Source of the DNA: Flagellimonas marinaquae
GTDB lineage: Bacteria > Bacteroidota > Bacteroidia > Flavobacteriales > Flavobacteriaceae
Length of the DNA stretch: 64,000 nt
Reading direction: 5' to 3'
Assembly: GCF_003992675.1 (NCBI RefSeq)
Contig: NZ_RZMZ01000015.1
Location: 620,001-684,000, forward strand
A program made the position numbers and the translations under genes. The notes beneath the pieces were generated by a model that saw only the letters and a program-made list of their open reading frames with translations, ran no database searches and was not told the DNA's origin. This document shows, in pieces, positions 45,795-55,066 of the stretch (positions are counted from its first letter, which is position 1; each line of letters opens with the position of its first letter).

Positions 45795-46487
45795 TTAAAA
45801 GTTGGGACTCAAGGTTCGGCCTTTGTAAAAGGCATCAATGATTTCGATTACTTCATCCTCGGTATCCACCAATTTGATCAAGTCCAAATCTTTAGGGCTG
45901 ATATTGCCCTCTTTTACCAATGTACTTTTGATCCAATCCATCAACCCCTTCCAAAATTCGGTTCCGACCAAAATAATGGGGAAGGTATGTATTTTGTGCG
46001 TTTGGATAAGGGTGAGAGCCTCAAAGAACTCATCCAATGTTCCGAAACCTCCCGGCATTACCACAAAACCTTGCGAATATTTCACAAACATCACCTTGCG
46101 GACAAAAAAGTAATCAAAATCCAGACTTTTATCACTATCGATGTATGGATTGTCATGTTGCTCAAAAGGTAGGTCTATGTTCAGTCCAACCGAGGTGCCA
46201 CCCGCTAAATTGGCTCCCTTGTTCCCTGCTTCCATAATTCCAGGACCACCACCCGTAATGACCCCGTAGCCCGCCTCGGCAATACGCTTTGCGATTTTTA
46301 CGGCCAAATCATAATAGGGGTGCCCTTCACGAACCCTGGCAGATCCAAAAATGGATACACAGGGGCCAATTACGCTCATTTTTTCAAATCCATTGACAAA
46401 CTCGCCCATAATCTTGAATATGGCCCATGAATCGTTTGTCTTTATCTCATTCCATCCCTTGGAATGTTGTTCCTTTCGCATTTGCAT
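45795..46487 (-). CDS. LOG family protein (TIGR00730, Rossmann fold)
   Basis: The 230-residue product has the LOG-family motifs SIFGSARVREGHPYYDLA, ITGGGPGIMEAGNKGA and MPGGFGTLDEFFEALTLIQT. Relatives are phosphoribohydrolases that act on cytokinin nucleotides or AMP (sometimes misnamed lysine decarboxylases). The gene lies 14 bp downstream of uvrA and 12 bp upstream of the pseudopeptidase gene, so uvrA-LOG-pseudopeptidase may be transcribed together. Confidence 0.9.
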   Translation of the reverse strand: MQMRKEQHSKGWNEIKTNDSWAIFKIMGEFVNGFEKMSVIGPCVSIFGSARVREGHPYYDLAVKIAKRIAEAGYGVITGGGPGIMEAGNKGANLAGGTSVGLNIDLPFEQHDNPYIDSDKSLDFDYFFVRKVMFVKYSQGFVVMPGGFGTLDEFFEALTLIQTHKIHTFPIILVGTEFWKGLMDWIKSTLVKEGNISPKDLDLIKLVDTEDEVIEIIDAFYKGRTLSPNF

Positions 46488-46501
46488 AGTAATTCTATTG
46501 T

Positions 46502-49363
46502 TTAGACTGCGCTTTTTATTTTCTGTTTGGTGCTCTCCAATTCTTTCTTCAAAAACCGAGCCGTGTAACTTGTCTTGTCCTTGGCCACCTCTTCGGGCGT
46601 ACCGGTTGCGACCACTTCGCCACCACCTTTTCCACCTTCATAACCAATATCGATAATATGGTCCATCATCTTTATAACGTCCATGTTATGTTCTATCACC
46701 AGAATGGTGTTGCCTTTGTCCACCAATCGGTCGAGCACTTCCATAAGTACCCTAATGTCTTCAAAGTGCAAGCCGGTAGTAGGTTCGTCGAGGATGTAAA
46801 ACGTGTTACCGGTATCCCGTTTGGAAAGCTCCGTGGCCAATTTGACCCGTTGCGCTTCACCTCCGGAAAGGGTTGTAGACTGTTGCCCCAATGATATATA
46901 ACCCAAACCTACATCTTTTATTGTTTTGAGTTTGCGATGAATTTTGGGTATGTTCTCAAAAAAATCCACCGCTTCGTTGATGGTCATTTCCAGGACATCG
47001 GCTATGGACTTCCCTTTGTAGCGTATTTCCAAGGTTTCCCGGTTGAATCTTTTACCATTGCAGGTCTCGCATTCCACATATACATCGGGCAAAAAGTTCA
47101 TTTCGATGACTTTAAGACCTCCTCCTTGACAGGTTTCGCACCTTCCACCAGCCACATTAAAACTAAAACGTCCAGGTTTGTAGCCTCTGATAGTTGCTTC
47201 GGTGGTCTTGGCAAATAGGGAGCGTATTTCACTGAAAACGCCTGTGTATGTCGCAGGGTTGGACCTTGGGGTTCGCCCAATAGGGGATTGATTGATATCG
47301 ATTACCTTATCGATATGTTCCAACCCGGTAATTTTTTTATAAGGCATCGGTTTTTTGACGCCGTTAAAATAATGGGCATTCATGATAGGGTAGAGGGTTT
47401 CGTTGACCAAAGTAGACTTTCCACTTCCCGAAACGCCCGTGACCCCGATTAGTTTTCCCAAAGGGAAATCTACGGTCACATTCTTAAGATTGTTCCCCGT
47501 ACATCCGGAGAGGGTAATTTTCTTTCCTGTTCCTTTCCGTCTTTTTTCCGGAACTGGAATCTCCAATTCCCCTGTGATATATTGTGCAGTAAGGGTATGC
47601 TGGTCAATCAATTCCTTAGGATTCCCTTGTGATATGATTTCACCGCCATGCTTTCCCGCTTTGGGGCCAATATCGATGACGTGATCGGCACTTTCGATCA
47701 TGTCACGGTCGTGTTCCACTACGATAACGGAGTTTCCAATGTCCCGTAGCGATTCCAGCGAACGAATCAACCGTTCGTTGTCCCGTTGATGCAGACCAAT
47801 GCTCGGCTCGTCCAAAATATAGAGCACCCCGACCAATTGGGAACCAATTTGAGTAGCTAACCGAATGCGCTGCGCTTCACCGCCCGAAAGGGATTTTGAA
47901 CTGCGGTTGAGGGACAAGTAATCCAACCCAACATCCAATAAAAAGCCTACTCGTGCCTTGATTTCCTTAATGATTTCTTCCGCAATTATTTTTTGGTTGC
48001 CCTCCAAGGTATCTTCCAAATGCTGGAAGAAACTAGCTAGTTCGGCAATGTCCATCTGTGCCAACTCGGCGATGTTCTTGCCATCAACTTTAAAGTAAAG
48101 CGACTCCTTGCGTAGACGGGAACCTTCACATGATGGGCACTTAACTTTGTCCATGTAGTCTTTGGCCAATCGTTTTATGGAAGAGGAGTTGGCCTCTTCA
48201 TACTGGGTTTTGATAAAATTCGAGATTCCTTCGTAATCGATTTTGTACTGCCGTTTGACGCCCAAACTTTTGGAGTCGACCTCAAAACTTTCCTTGCCGC
48301 CGTTCAGAATAACATCCATGGCTTCTTGCGGAATCTTTTCAATGGCATCCGATAGATCAAAATTGTAGCGTTGGGCTATGGTTTCCAACTGCTTAAAGGC
48401 CCAAGACTTTTTATATTCCCCGAGCGGAGCAAGTCCGCCAGATTTGATGGAAACTTTTTTGTTCGGGATAATTTTGCTCTCATTTACCTGATACACATGG
48501 CCCAATCCGCTGCATTCGGGGCACATTCCCTTGGGCGAATTGAACGAAAACGTGTTGGGCTCTGGTGTAGGGTAAGAGATGCCCGAGGAAGGACACATTA
48601 AATCCCTACTGAAATATCTGGGCACCTTTTCTCCCTCTTCCAGCACCATAAGCACATTATCGCCACTATACATTGCGGTGTTGATGGTTTCACTCAATCG
48701 CTTGTGAAAATCCTCACTGTCGCCGACTTTCAATCGGTCGATGACAATCTCGATATCGTGAGTTTTATAACGGTCGACCTTCATGCCCTTGGTGATGTCG
48801 ACTATTTCGCCATCGACCCTTACCTTAACGAACCCTTGCTTTGCAATCTGTTCAAAAAGTTCTCGGTAATGTCCTTTTCTGGATTTGATGACTGGAGCAA
48901 GCACATTGATTTTTTTGTCCTTATAGGTTTCAATGATCAGATCCTTGATTTGCTCATCGCTGTAGCTTACCATTTTTTCGCCCGTATTGTAACTGTAGGC
49001 ATCCCCGGCACGCGCAAAGAGCAGCCTTAGGAAATCATATACTTCGGTGATGGTGCCGACGGTGGAGCGTGGGGATTTGGAGGTAGTCTTCTGCTCAATG
49101 GCAATAACAGGTGATAGCCCATCGATTTTATCCACATCCGGACGCTCCAATCCACCCAAGAACTGGCGGGCGTAAGCTGAAAAGGTTTCAATATATCTGC
49201 GTTGTCCCTCCGCATAAATGGTATCGAAGGCAAGCGAAGACTTACCGCTTCCCGAAAGCCCCGTAATCACAACCAATTTTTCGCGTGGAATGGTGACATC
49301 TATATTTTTGAGATTATGGACCCGAGCGCCCTTTACCTCAATATGTTCTTCGTAATTGATCAT
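46502..49363 (-). CDS. uvrA: Excinuclease ABC subunit A
   Basis: UvrA finds DNA lesions in nucleotide excision repair. The 953-residue product has both ABC ATPase halves: [12 protein letters not shown] at the start and [12 protein letters not shown] in the second half, each with a SGGEAQR signature. The C-terminal zinc module is complete ([17 protein letters not shown] to CETCNGKRF). The first zinc module reads CPSSG where E. coli has CPIC, so one Cys is missing; this form is, as far as I know, usual in Bacteroidota. The promoter lies over an inverted repeat at 49378-49397. Confidence 0.97.
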   Translation of the reverse strand: MINYEEHIEVKGARVHNLKNIDVTIPREKLVVITGLSGSGKSSLAFDTIYAEGQRRYIETFSAYARQFLGGLERPDVDKIDGLSPVIAIEQKTTSKSPRSTVGTITEVYDFLRLLFARAGDAYSYNTGEKMVSYSDEQIKDLIIETYKDKKINVLAPVIKSRKGHYRELFEQIAKQGFVKVRVDGEIVDITKGMKVDRYKTHDIEIVIDRLKVGDSEDFHKRLSETINTAMYSGDNVLMVLEEGEKVPRYFSRDLMCPSSGISYPTPEPNTFSFNSPKGMCPECSGLGHVYQVNESKIIPNKKVSIKSGGLAPLGEYKKSWAFKQLETIAQRYNFDLSDAIEKIPQEAMDVILNGGKESFEVDSKSLGVKRQYKIDYEGISNFIKTQYEEANSSSIKRLAKDYMDKVKCPSCEGSRLRKESLYFKVDGKNIAELAQMDIAELASFFQHLEDTLEGNQKIIAEEIIKEIKARVGFLLDVGLDYLSLNRSSKSLSGGEAQRIRLATQIGSQLVGVLYILDEPSIGLHQRDNERLIRSLESLRDIGNSVIVVEHDRDMIESADHVIDIGPKAGKHGGEIISQGNPKELIDQHTLTAQYITGELEIPVPEKRRKGTGKKITLSGCTGNNLKNVTVDFPLGKLIGVTGVSGSGKSTLVNETLYPIMNAHYFNGVKKPMPYKKITGLEHIDKVIDINQSPIGRTPRSNPATYTGVFSEIRSLFAKTTEATIRGYKPGRFSFNVAGGRCETCQGGGLKVIEMNFLPDVYVECETCNGKRFNRETLEIRYKGKSIADVLEMTINEAVDFFENIPKIHRKLKTIKDVGLGYISLGQQSTTLSGGEAQRVKLATELSKRDTGNTFYILDEPTTGLHFEDIRVLMEVLDRLVDKGNTILVIEHNMDVIKMMDHIIDIGYEGGKGGGEVVATGTPEEVAKDKTSYTARFLKKELESTKQKIKSAV

Positions 49364-49377
49364 AAATCATAGCAAAC

Positions 49378-49397
49378 CTCAAATGTAGCGATTTGAG
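49378..49397 (-). promoter_or_regulatory. uvrA promoter with overlapping inverted repeat
   Basis: On the minus strand TACATTTG (49380-49387) is an exact -7 box 16 bp before the uvrA start. It lies inside the perfect inverted repeat CTCAAAT-GTAGCG-ATTTGAG (49378-49397). A TTTG at 49413-49416 is a possible -33 element, with slightly long spacing (about 25 bp). The repeat may be a repressor site. Confidence 0.5.
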
Positions 49398-49473
49398 ATC
49401 TAAAAAGGAAGCCAAAGCCCGTTACCATTTTGATAAAATAAGCAGTAAGTTTAGGGATTAAATTTCCAAAAAA

Positions 49474-50424
49474 ATGAATTCTAAACTTTTGTTGCACCGC
49501 ATTTTCACCCTTATGTTAATTTTTGGTGGTTTCGCCTTTGGTTTAGGACAAACCCGACAAGTGATCGTGGATGCCGATACCGGCAACGAGGTAGACGATT
49601 TTTACGCGCTTGTACGTGTTTTGGTGGATACCACGGTACACATTACCGCTTTGAATGCGGCACATTGGCAAACCAGTCATTGGGCCGAGGATAGGACCAT
49701 GGAAAATAGCCACCGTCTCAACCAGCAGCTCTTGGGAGAAATGGATCTACAGATTAGGACTTTGCGTGGAGCGCCGGCCCGTATGTACGATTGGGGCGAC
49801 AGGGCACAACATTCGGCCGCAGCCTATGAAATTATAGCCCAAGCGGAGCAAAAGGACAGGATAACTATTTTGGTATTGGGCGGATTGACCAATGTAGCCT
49901 CCGCCGTGTTCATTAGACCAGAAATTGCTGAAAAACTTGAGGTCTATTGGTTAGGAACAACCATGGATTTTGAAACGGGAACTCTAAAACGAAACGATTT
50001 CAACGCACTGATGGACCCTTTTGCGTTGGATTATCTGCTAGATTCCAATGTTACCATGAATATTATGCCTATTAATGTAGCTGTGGCTATGGAAATTGGT
50101 TATAAAGAGCTCTCGGATGCCATTGGAAATGGTTCGTTGGGCCGTTTTTTGCTGAAGCGATGGGACGACCATTTGGATGGTGCTCGCCAGAGCAGGGTGC
50201 TTTGGGACTTGGCGTTAACGGCTGCTTTCCTAAGGCCAGAATTGGGTAAAACTACTGTTGTGAGAACATCCCACGACAGCGGGAATAGGGAAATTAATTT
50301 TTACACAAGCGTAAACGCTGAGGCGATTTATCAAGATTTTTACAAGGTATTGGCAGATTTTGAAAGCCGACCAAAGGATGATAAAAAACATTCAACTGAA
50401 AGTCCGGTCAAATCAAATAATTAA
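49474..50424 (+). CDS. Nucleoside hydrolase family protein, exported
   Basis: The 316-residue product has a signal peptide (IFTLMLIFGGFAFGLGQ) and the nucleoside hydrolase calcium site VDADTGNEVDDFYAL at the start of the mature part, followed by VLGGLTNVASAVFIRPEI and the metal-binding end region. It probably cleaves ribonucleosides to base and ribose in the periplasm. The next gene on the other strand, an APC permease, overlaps its 3' end by 12 bases. The base preference is unknown; the nucleoside-binding His of classical IUNH enzymes is not clearly visible. Confidence 0.88.
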   Translation: MNSKLLLHRIFTLMLIFGGFAFGLGQTRQVIVDADTGNEVDDFYALVRVLVDTTVHITALNAAHWQTSHWAEDRTMENSHRLNQQLLGEMDLQIRTLRGAPARMYDWGDRAQHSAAAYEIIAQAEQKDRITILVLGGLTNVASAVFIRPEIAEKLEVYWLGTTMDFETGTLKRNDFNALMDPFALDYLLDSNVTMNIMPINVAVAMEIGYKELSDAIGNGSLGRFLLKRWDDHLDGARQSRVLWDLALTAAFLRPELGKTTVVRTSHDSGNREINFYTSVNAEAIYQDFYKVLADFESRPKDDKKHSTESPVKSNN

Positions 50425-52161
50425 TCTGACGCCGCCAAGATCTTGTAATGGATAGGGGAATTTGTCCCCGGGACTCCCAATAAACATAAAATTTATAGGG
50501 ATATTCCAACGGTTGGAGAGTTCCTTTATTAATTCGGGAGTAAACTCCCCATTCAGCTGGATGTATTCGATTTTAATTTCAGGATATTCCCTGTCCAATA
50601 CATTTAAATCAGAAACAAAACTGTCTGCGGCCTTCTCTCCTTCTGGAAAAACAGAGACAATCTTCAATTTACGGGTGTGCTCGTTATTTCGGATGTATAG
50701 CAAAACTTTGTTCAAGGCAGAAACATCATCCTTCTTCGTGAAGTACACGAACTCCTGATCGTTGATACGGTCTATTACTCGATTGATACTATGATAAGAT
50801 TTTACCATAAAGCGATTGATGGGATCCAAAAAATATCGAATAAGGCGCAAAAGAAGTTTTAGTAAAGCGGTTCGGTTCAGCATCACCAAGACTAAGGCTA
50901 TGGTAGGAATAAAATATTCCATGAAAACCGCCAGGTAATCTGGGTTCAGTATAATGTTCCCTACCAGTGCAGTAATAACGGCCAGTATGGCAATCAACAA
51001 CGAAAGCCATCCAGAACGTTCTGGGCGTGGCAGGTTCTTACGCCTTACTTTCAATAAAATATTCCCAATTCCAAAAAGGGCCATTACAGATAAAAAAGCT
51101 ATGGTGTACACTCCAGCCAAGGCTTCCAGATTTCCTTCGGTAATCAACAATATGGAAACACAGAGCATAAAAAATACGATAGCAATACGATAGGTACTGC
51201 CGTTGCTGTTCCGCTTCAACAAAAAAGGAGGAAGGATTCTATCCAAAGTGATGCGTTCCACTAAACCGGAGACTCCGACGAAAGAAGTGAGCACCGCACC
51301 GCTCAGAACCAATACTGCATCCAGTGATACCAAAAACGAGAGCCAACCTCCACTAACTTGGTTTCCCATAATGGATAATAACGCCTCGCTATTGGACTCT
51401 ATTTCAGAAATGGGCAAAACGGCCAGAGCTAAAAACGCAATCAATGGATTGAAAATGGTAACCACGACCCACATATTGCGCAAAGTTTTTGGAAAGACCC
51501 CTTTTTTTTGTTCTTCCACAAAGTTGGCAGAGCTTTCGAAACCACTAATACCGAGCATGGCTGCAGAAAAACCAAAAAACAGAGCCATGGGCAACGCCCC
51601 GTGCTTTATGGGTTGGGCGTTATTATCGCTAAAGACCTCCCAGCCATGTTCAAAAAGATATATTCCAGCAAAAGAAGACAGCAGTACCAGTGAAGAAAGA
51701 TGAAAGATAAAAATAGCAATCGCGACTTTTGAAGATTCACCAATACCAATAATGACCAAGCCCATAAAAATGGCCAAAAGACCAATTGTTGCCAAAATAA
51801 CGGGTAATTGCGGGACAATATTTCTGAGATAGGCCATGGCTTCATTGGCCGAAATGACAGCTGTGGCCATGTAAGACAATAAGGTCAGGGAGGCAGCCAA
51901 AGATGCCATTCCCTTGCTGGTCGTGTTCAGTAATGCGTTGTAGGCACCGCCATTCATCGGTAGTGCTCCTACGACTTCACCATAAATTTTTCGGAACAAA
52001 AAAAGAACGACACCAACAATCAATAAAGAAATCCAAGCATATTGACCCGCATGCAAAACCGCCAAAGCGGATACGTACAGGCATGATGAACTGATATCGT
52101 TACCACTGATGGAAGTTGAGGCCAACTCCCCGAGCTTTGCCCTTATTTTTTGTGGTTCCAT
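50413..52161 (-). CDS. APC superfamily amino acid permease with C-terminal soluble domain
   Basis: The 582-residue product has about twelve membrane helices of the amino acid-polyamine-organocation type, with VGALPMNGGAYNALLNT in helix 2-3 as in other members, and ESSANFVEEQKKGVFPKTLRNM. After the last helix (about 430) there is a soluble C-terminal domain of ~140 residues (HTRKLKIVSVFPEGEKAADSF, RWNIPINFMFIGSPGDKFPY). The substrate is unknown. It is convergent with the nucleoside hydrolase gene and divergent from the gene at 52236. Confidence 0.88.
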   Translation of the reverse strand: MEPQKIRAKLGELASTSISGNDISSSCLYVSALAVLHAGQYAWISLLIVGVVLFLFRKIYGEVVGALPMNGGAYNALLNTTSKGMASLAASLTLLSYMATAVISANEAMAYLRNIVPQLPVILATIGLLAIFMGLVIIGIGESSKVAIAIFIFHLSSLVLLSSFAGIYLFEHGWEVFSDNNAQPIKHGALPMALFFGFSAAMLGISGFESSANFVEEQKKGVFPKTLRNMWVVVTIFNPLIAFLALAVLPISEIESNSEALLSIMGNQVSGGWLSFLVSLDAVLVLSGAVLTSFVGVSGLVERITLDRILPPFLLKRNSNGSTYRIAIVFFMLCVSILLITEGNLEALAGVYTIAFLSVMALFGIGNILLKVRRKNLPRPERSGWLSLLIAILAVITALVGNIILNPDYLAVFMEYFIPTIALVLVMLNRTALLKLLLRLIRYFLDPINRFMVKSYHSINRVIDRINDQEFVYFTKKDDVSALNKVLLYIRNNEHTRKLKIVSVFPEGEKAADSFVSDLNVLDREYPEIKIEYIQLNGEFTPELIKELSNRWNIPINFMFIGSPGDKFPYPLQDLGGVRLII

Positions 52162-52214
52162 GAAAGTTGGTTTATAAAACCATCTTCGAAGTTAGGGCAA
52201 ACAATCAAAAATTC

Positions 52215-52222
52215 TAAATTTG
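52215..52222 (+). promoter_or_regulatory. Predicted promoter (-7 box TAAATTTG)
   Basis: TAAATTTG matches the -7 consensus exactly and lies 13 bp before the ATG at 52236, or 22 bp before the second ATG at 52245. The transcript would have a very short leader. Confidence 0.5.
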
Positions 52223-52235
52223 AACGTACAAAATA

Positions 52236-52772
52236 ATGGCAATTATGAAAATTTTAGGCATTGGCTCAAGAATCGAGCATCCCGAATATGGTAAAGGTGT
52301 AGTGACCAACGTTTCATCCAAACATTATTGGGTTACTTTTATGGAAAATGGATTGGAAACCATCGATTTGGATGTAGATATTGAAGTGATTGAAGGTGTG
52401 GAAGACGAAGTGGACAGCGTCAGTTTTTTTGATGTGGAGCGCTCCTTGGTCAAGATTTTGGAAAAATGGAGTGATACCCACGAAAAAGTACCGATGGCGG
52501 ATAAATGGAAAGGAGGCAATCTTATTTTGGAGCCGGGGGACGGCACGGCAAATAAGGAAATGCCCATTGACACTTTTTTTCATAAGATTGTAATGGTGCG
52601 CGATCGCATCCGGGTGATGGAGCAGAAAATCAATAGTAGCAAAAACTTGGACGACCAAGAAAAAGTGGACCTACAACAGTATATAACTCGTATTTATGGC
52701 AGTTTGACCAGTTTTAATGTGCTCTTCAAGGCCAAAAGCGACCATTTTGTGGGGGAGAAGGGGAAGGGCTGA
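52236..52772 (+). CDS. Small protein with PcrA-like Tudor domain, unknown function
   Basis: A 178-residue soluble protein. The first ~50 residues (GIGSRIEHPEYGKGVVTNVSS, then TFMENGLETIDL) resemble the C-terminal Tudor-like fold of UvrD/PcrA helicases (compare VGARVNHTRFGRGEIL in the helicase encoded at 30239-32569), a fold that binds RNA polymerase in PcrA. The rest is acidic and helical. The second ATG at 52245 is an equally good start. It ends one base before the end of the convergent TIGR03915 gene. A link to transcription or DNA repair is inference from the shared fold and neighbours. Confidence 0.65.
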   Translation: MAIMKILGIGSRIEHPEYGKGVVTNVSSKHYWVTFMENGLETIDLDVDIEVIEGVEDEVDSVSFFDVERSLVKILEKWSDTHEKVPMADKWKGGNLILEPGDGTANKEMPIDTFFHKIVMVRDRIRVMEQKINSSKNLDDQEKVDLQQYITRIYGSLTSFNVLFKAKSDHFVGEKGKG

Positions 52773-53549
52773 TTAAACTGCCTCTTTCTTCTCACTTAAA
52801 TACTTCCAATACCGCTTGGGCACATGTTGCACATGCAATTTAGGATTGATGCGTGACGCAATATTGGTACTTCTAAAATAATCGTTCCAAAGGGTCTGGT
52901 ATTCGTATTCCACATTGGCAAAGGCATCGCTTTTAACCGTTCTGTTGTGATGGATGTCCTTTAGGTTTAAGGATACCATTTCCACATGGTCTAGGTCATA
53001 ATAGATACCGTATTTGCGCTTCACATCATAAATCAACCATTTTTGGTCTGCATAGCGGTTTCGAAAATGCTTGGAGATGAGCGGCAATACATCAAAGTCC
53101 GGTTCAATATTGGCAAAATAGATACCGTCCTTGGTCAACTGAAACCGAACAAAGGCTTCCATACGGTGTTTTTCACGCCCTACTTTTTTGGCCAATTGGG
53201 CAATGTGCAACACCGTGGAATCAGAGTAATCCAAGTACTTTCCGTTTTTGTCGCGCATTAATTTTTGAATGTAATTGTACAACATAAGCTCTATCCCTTC
53301 GGTTTCGCTCAAAAAGGCAAAATACACATGGGAAATGGCATTGTGACTCTTGTTTCGGATACCGTTCCAGACGCGTTTCGCCTTTTCCACATGGGTAAAG
53401 ACCGTCTCGGTCTCCGAAAACAGCCCGCTTTGGGTTTGATTATTCTTTTGAATATCGGCCACATTGATTTTTTCATCAAAGGCGACAAAGACGGCGGTCA
53501 AAAATCCGTTAAAACTGCCATCATAGACTAAGGTTGTTGAAGCATTCAT
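52773..53549 (-). CDS. Putative DNA metabolism protein, TIGR03915 family (DUF4130)
   Basis: The 258-residue product (from the ATG at 53549, MNASTTLVYDGSFNGFLTAVF) belongs to the TIGR03915 family, which is nearly always found beside the radical SAM protein TIGR03916, as here. Features include VWNGIRNKSHNAISHVYFAFLSE, RKVGREKHRME-like KVGREKHRMEAFVRF and DIHHNRTVKSD. A start at 53597 would add 16 residues not shared by the family. Relatives in other genomes are linked to uracil-DNA glycosylases. The molecular function is unproven. Transcribed 74 bp after the radical SAM gene. Confidence 0.85.
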   Translation of the reverse strand: MNASTTLVYDGSFNGFLTAVFVAFDEKINVADIQKNNQTQSGLFSETETVFTHVEKAKRVWNGIRNKSHNAISHVYFAFLSETEGIELMLYNYIQKLMRDKNGKYLDYSDSTVLHIAQLAKKVGREKHRMEAFVRFQLTKDGIYFANIEPDFDVLPLISKHFRNRYADQKWLIYDVKRKYGIYYDLDHVEMVSLNLKDIHHNRTVKSDAFANVEYEYQTLWNDYFRSTNIASRINPKLHVQHVPKRYWKYLSEKKEAV

Positions 53550-53623
53550 AACACATACTTTTTTGTTTTTTGATGTCATTTTGAACTTGCTTTCCAAATG
53601 ACCTATTTGTCAATTGCCCATTT

Positions 53624-54886
53624 TTAGTTGAACAAAGACAATTGTGTACTGTATTGGTCTCGAAATTTCCCGGTGGAATTTTGCAGAATCATACCTTTTA
53701 TCTTATCCGCATCCAAATCACGGCGTTCCCAGTAGCGGGAGTCGCACACCATAAAATATTGGGCACGGTTGAGGGCCACTCCCATTTTTTTGAGATGGTC
53801 CCAGTTCAGTTTTCGGAACTTTCTAGCTTTTATAATTTTGTCTACGGACCGCAATCCAATTCCCGGAATCCGTGCAAGCAATCGTTTGTCTGCCGTATTC
53901 ACATCCACAGGAAAGTGGTGCAGGTTGCGCAAGGCCCATGAAAGCTTTGGGTCCACGTCCATATCCAGATTAGGATGCTGCTTGTTCAGTAATTCCTTTA
54001 CCGAAAAACCATAAAACCGCAATAGCCAATCGGTTTGGTACAACCGGTTCTCACGTAACATGGGCACTTGGGTCCCAATGGCAGGCAAACGCGAATCGTG
54101 GGTTACGGGCACATAACCTGAATAATAGACCCGTTTCATATGGTACATTTTATAATAGTAGGTGGCTGAATACATGATGTCCTTATCGGATTCACCAGAG
54201 GCGCCAACAATCATTTGGGTGCTTTGTCCAGCAGGGGCATACTTTGGTGTGCTTTTTATGATTTTACGTTCCGAAGTGTATCGAACGATTTCATTTTTCA
54301 CCTTTTCCATGGGTTTGGTAAAATCCTCGTGTTTTTTGTCCGGCGCCAGCAATTTAAGCCCCGATACGGTGGGCACCTCAATATTCACCGAAAGTCTATC
54401 CGCGTATAACCCCGCTTCGTACATCAACTCGTCACTTGCCCCAGGGATGGACTTTAAATGAATGTAACCGTTGAAATTCTCTTCTTCGCGGAGCTTTTTG
54501 GCCACCGCAATCAGGCGTTCCATGGTATGATCGGGACTTTTAAATATCCCGGAACTCAAAAAGAGCCCTTCGATATAGTTTCTTCTATAAAAATTGATAG
54601 TTAGGTCAACTACCTCCTGTACCTTGAAGGCTGCCCTTGGAACATCATTGCTTTTCCGTGTTACACAATAGGCACAATCAAAAATGCAATGGTTGGTGAG
54701 CAGAATCTTTAAAAGCGACACGCAACGCCCATCCGCAGTATAGCTGTGGCAAATTCCCATTTTGGAAGCATTACCCAACCCCTTGTTTGCGTTGGTCCTA
54801 TTACTTCCACTACTGGCACAGGACACATCGTATTTAGCAGCGTCTGCCAAAATGTTCAGTTTTTCGCGTATTCGGTCGAAATTCAT
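53624..54886 (-). CDS. Radical SAM DNA modification/repair protein, TIGR03916 family
   Basis: From the ATG at 54886 (MNFDRIREKLNILADAAKYD) the product has 420 residues. The radical SAM cluster is C-x3-C-x2-C at Cys67, 71 and 74 (NHCIFDCAYC). The C-terminal part has a helix-hairpin-helix, LLARIPGIGLRSVDKI, a DNA-binding motif. These features define the putative DNA modification/repair family TIGR03916. An ATG at 54904 would start inside the first operator, so the inner one is preferred. The promoter region carries four palindromes that probably bind the adjacent S24 repressor, so the gene is probably induced by DNA damage. Confidence 0.9.
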   Translation of the reverse strand: MNFDRIREKLNILADAAKYDVSCASSGSNRTNANKGLGNASKMGICHSYTADGRCVSLLKILLTNHCIFDCAYCVTRKSNDVPRAAFKVQEVVDLTINFYRRNYIEGLFLSSGIFKSPDHTMERLIAVAKKLREEENFNGYIHLKSIPGASDELMYEAGLYADRLSVNIEVPTVSGLKLLAPDKKHEDFTKPMEKVKNEIVRYTSERKIIKSTPKYAPAGQSTQMIVGASGESDKDIMYSATYYYKMYHMKRVYYSGYVPVTHDSRLPAIGTQVPMLRENRLYQTDWLLRFYGFSVKELLNKQHPNLDMDVDPKLSWALRNLHHFPVDVNTADKRLLARIPGIGLRSVDKIIKARKFRKLNWDHLKKMGVALNRAQYFMVCDSRYWERRDLDADKIKGMILQNSTGKFRDQYSTQLSLFN

Positions 54887-54889
54887 AAC

Positions 54890-54968
54890 TTGGAAATATT
54901 CCAATCAAAAATATGGAAAAAATCCAAATATTGGAAATAATCCATAAAAAGTTTTGGAAATAATCCAA
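54890..54968. promoter_or_regulatory. Four palindromic operators TTGGA-N5-TCCAA between repair genes and S24 repressor
   Basis: Copies: O1 TTGGAAATATTCCAA (54890-54904), O2 ATGGAAAAAATCCAA (54913-54927), O3 TTGGAAATAATCCAT (54931-54945) and O4 TTGGAAATAATCCAA (54954-54968). Centres are 23, 18 and 23 bp apart, a symmetric array. O1 and O2 flank the minus-strand -7 box TATTTTTG (54906-54913); O4 lies between the -33 and -7 elements of the repressor's own promoter. This layout predicts control of both promoters by the adjacent HTH-S24 protein; that binding is inferred. Confidence 0.75.
54906..54913 (-). promoter_or_regulatory. Predicted radical SAM gene promoter (-7 box TATTTTTG)
   Basis: Minus-strand TATTTTTG matches TAnnTTTG exactly, 20 bp before the ATG at 54886. 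It sits between operators O1 and O2. No standard -33 TTG is seen; O3 covers the expected position. Confidence 0.5.
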
Positions 54969-54982
54969 ATACCCTATATTTG
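54952..54982 (+). promoter_or_regulatory. Predicted S24 repressor promoter (-33 TTTTG, -7 TATATTTG)
   Basis: TTTTG (54952-54956) and TATATTTG (54975-54982) have an 18-bp spacer, a full match to the Bacteroidota promoter pattern. Operator O4 (54954-54968) overlaps the -33 element and the spacer, which predicts autorepression. Confidence 0.65.
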
Positions 54983-55026
54983 AGAATAGATTGTCTTTAT
55001 CATTGCTTTCGAGATTAAAATACTGC

Positions 55027-55059
55027 ATAATGTCTCGACTGCGCTCGACAGGACATTAT
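55027..55059. repeat. REP-like hairpin in the S24 repressor leader
   Basis: ATAATGTC (55027-55034) and GACATTAT (55052-55059) form a perfect outer stem with an inner CTCGA-CTGCG-CTCGA pair. The CTCGACTGCGCTCGA core is a common flavobacterial intergenic repeat from general experience. It lies in the 5' untranslated region, seven bp before the start codon. Confidence 0.6.
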
Positions 55060-55066
55060 TGACTAG

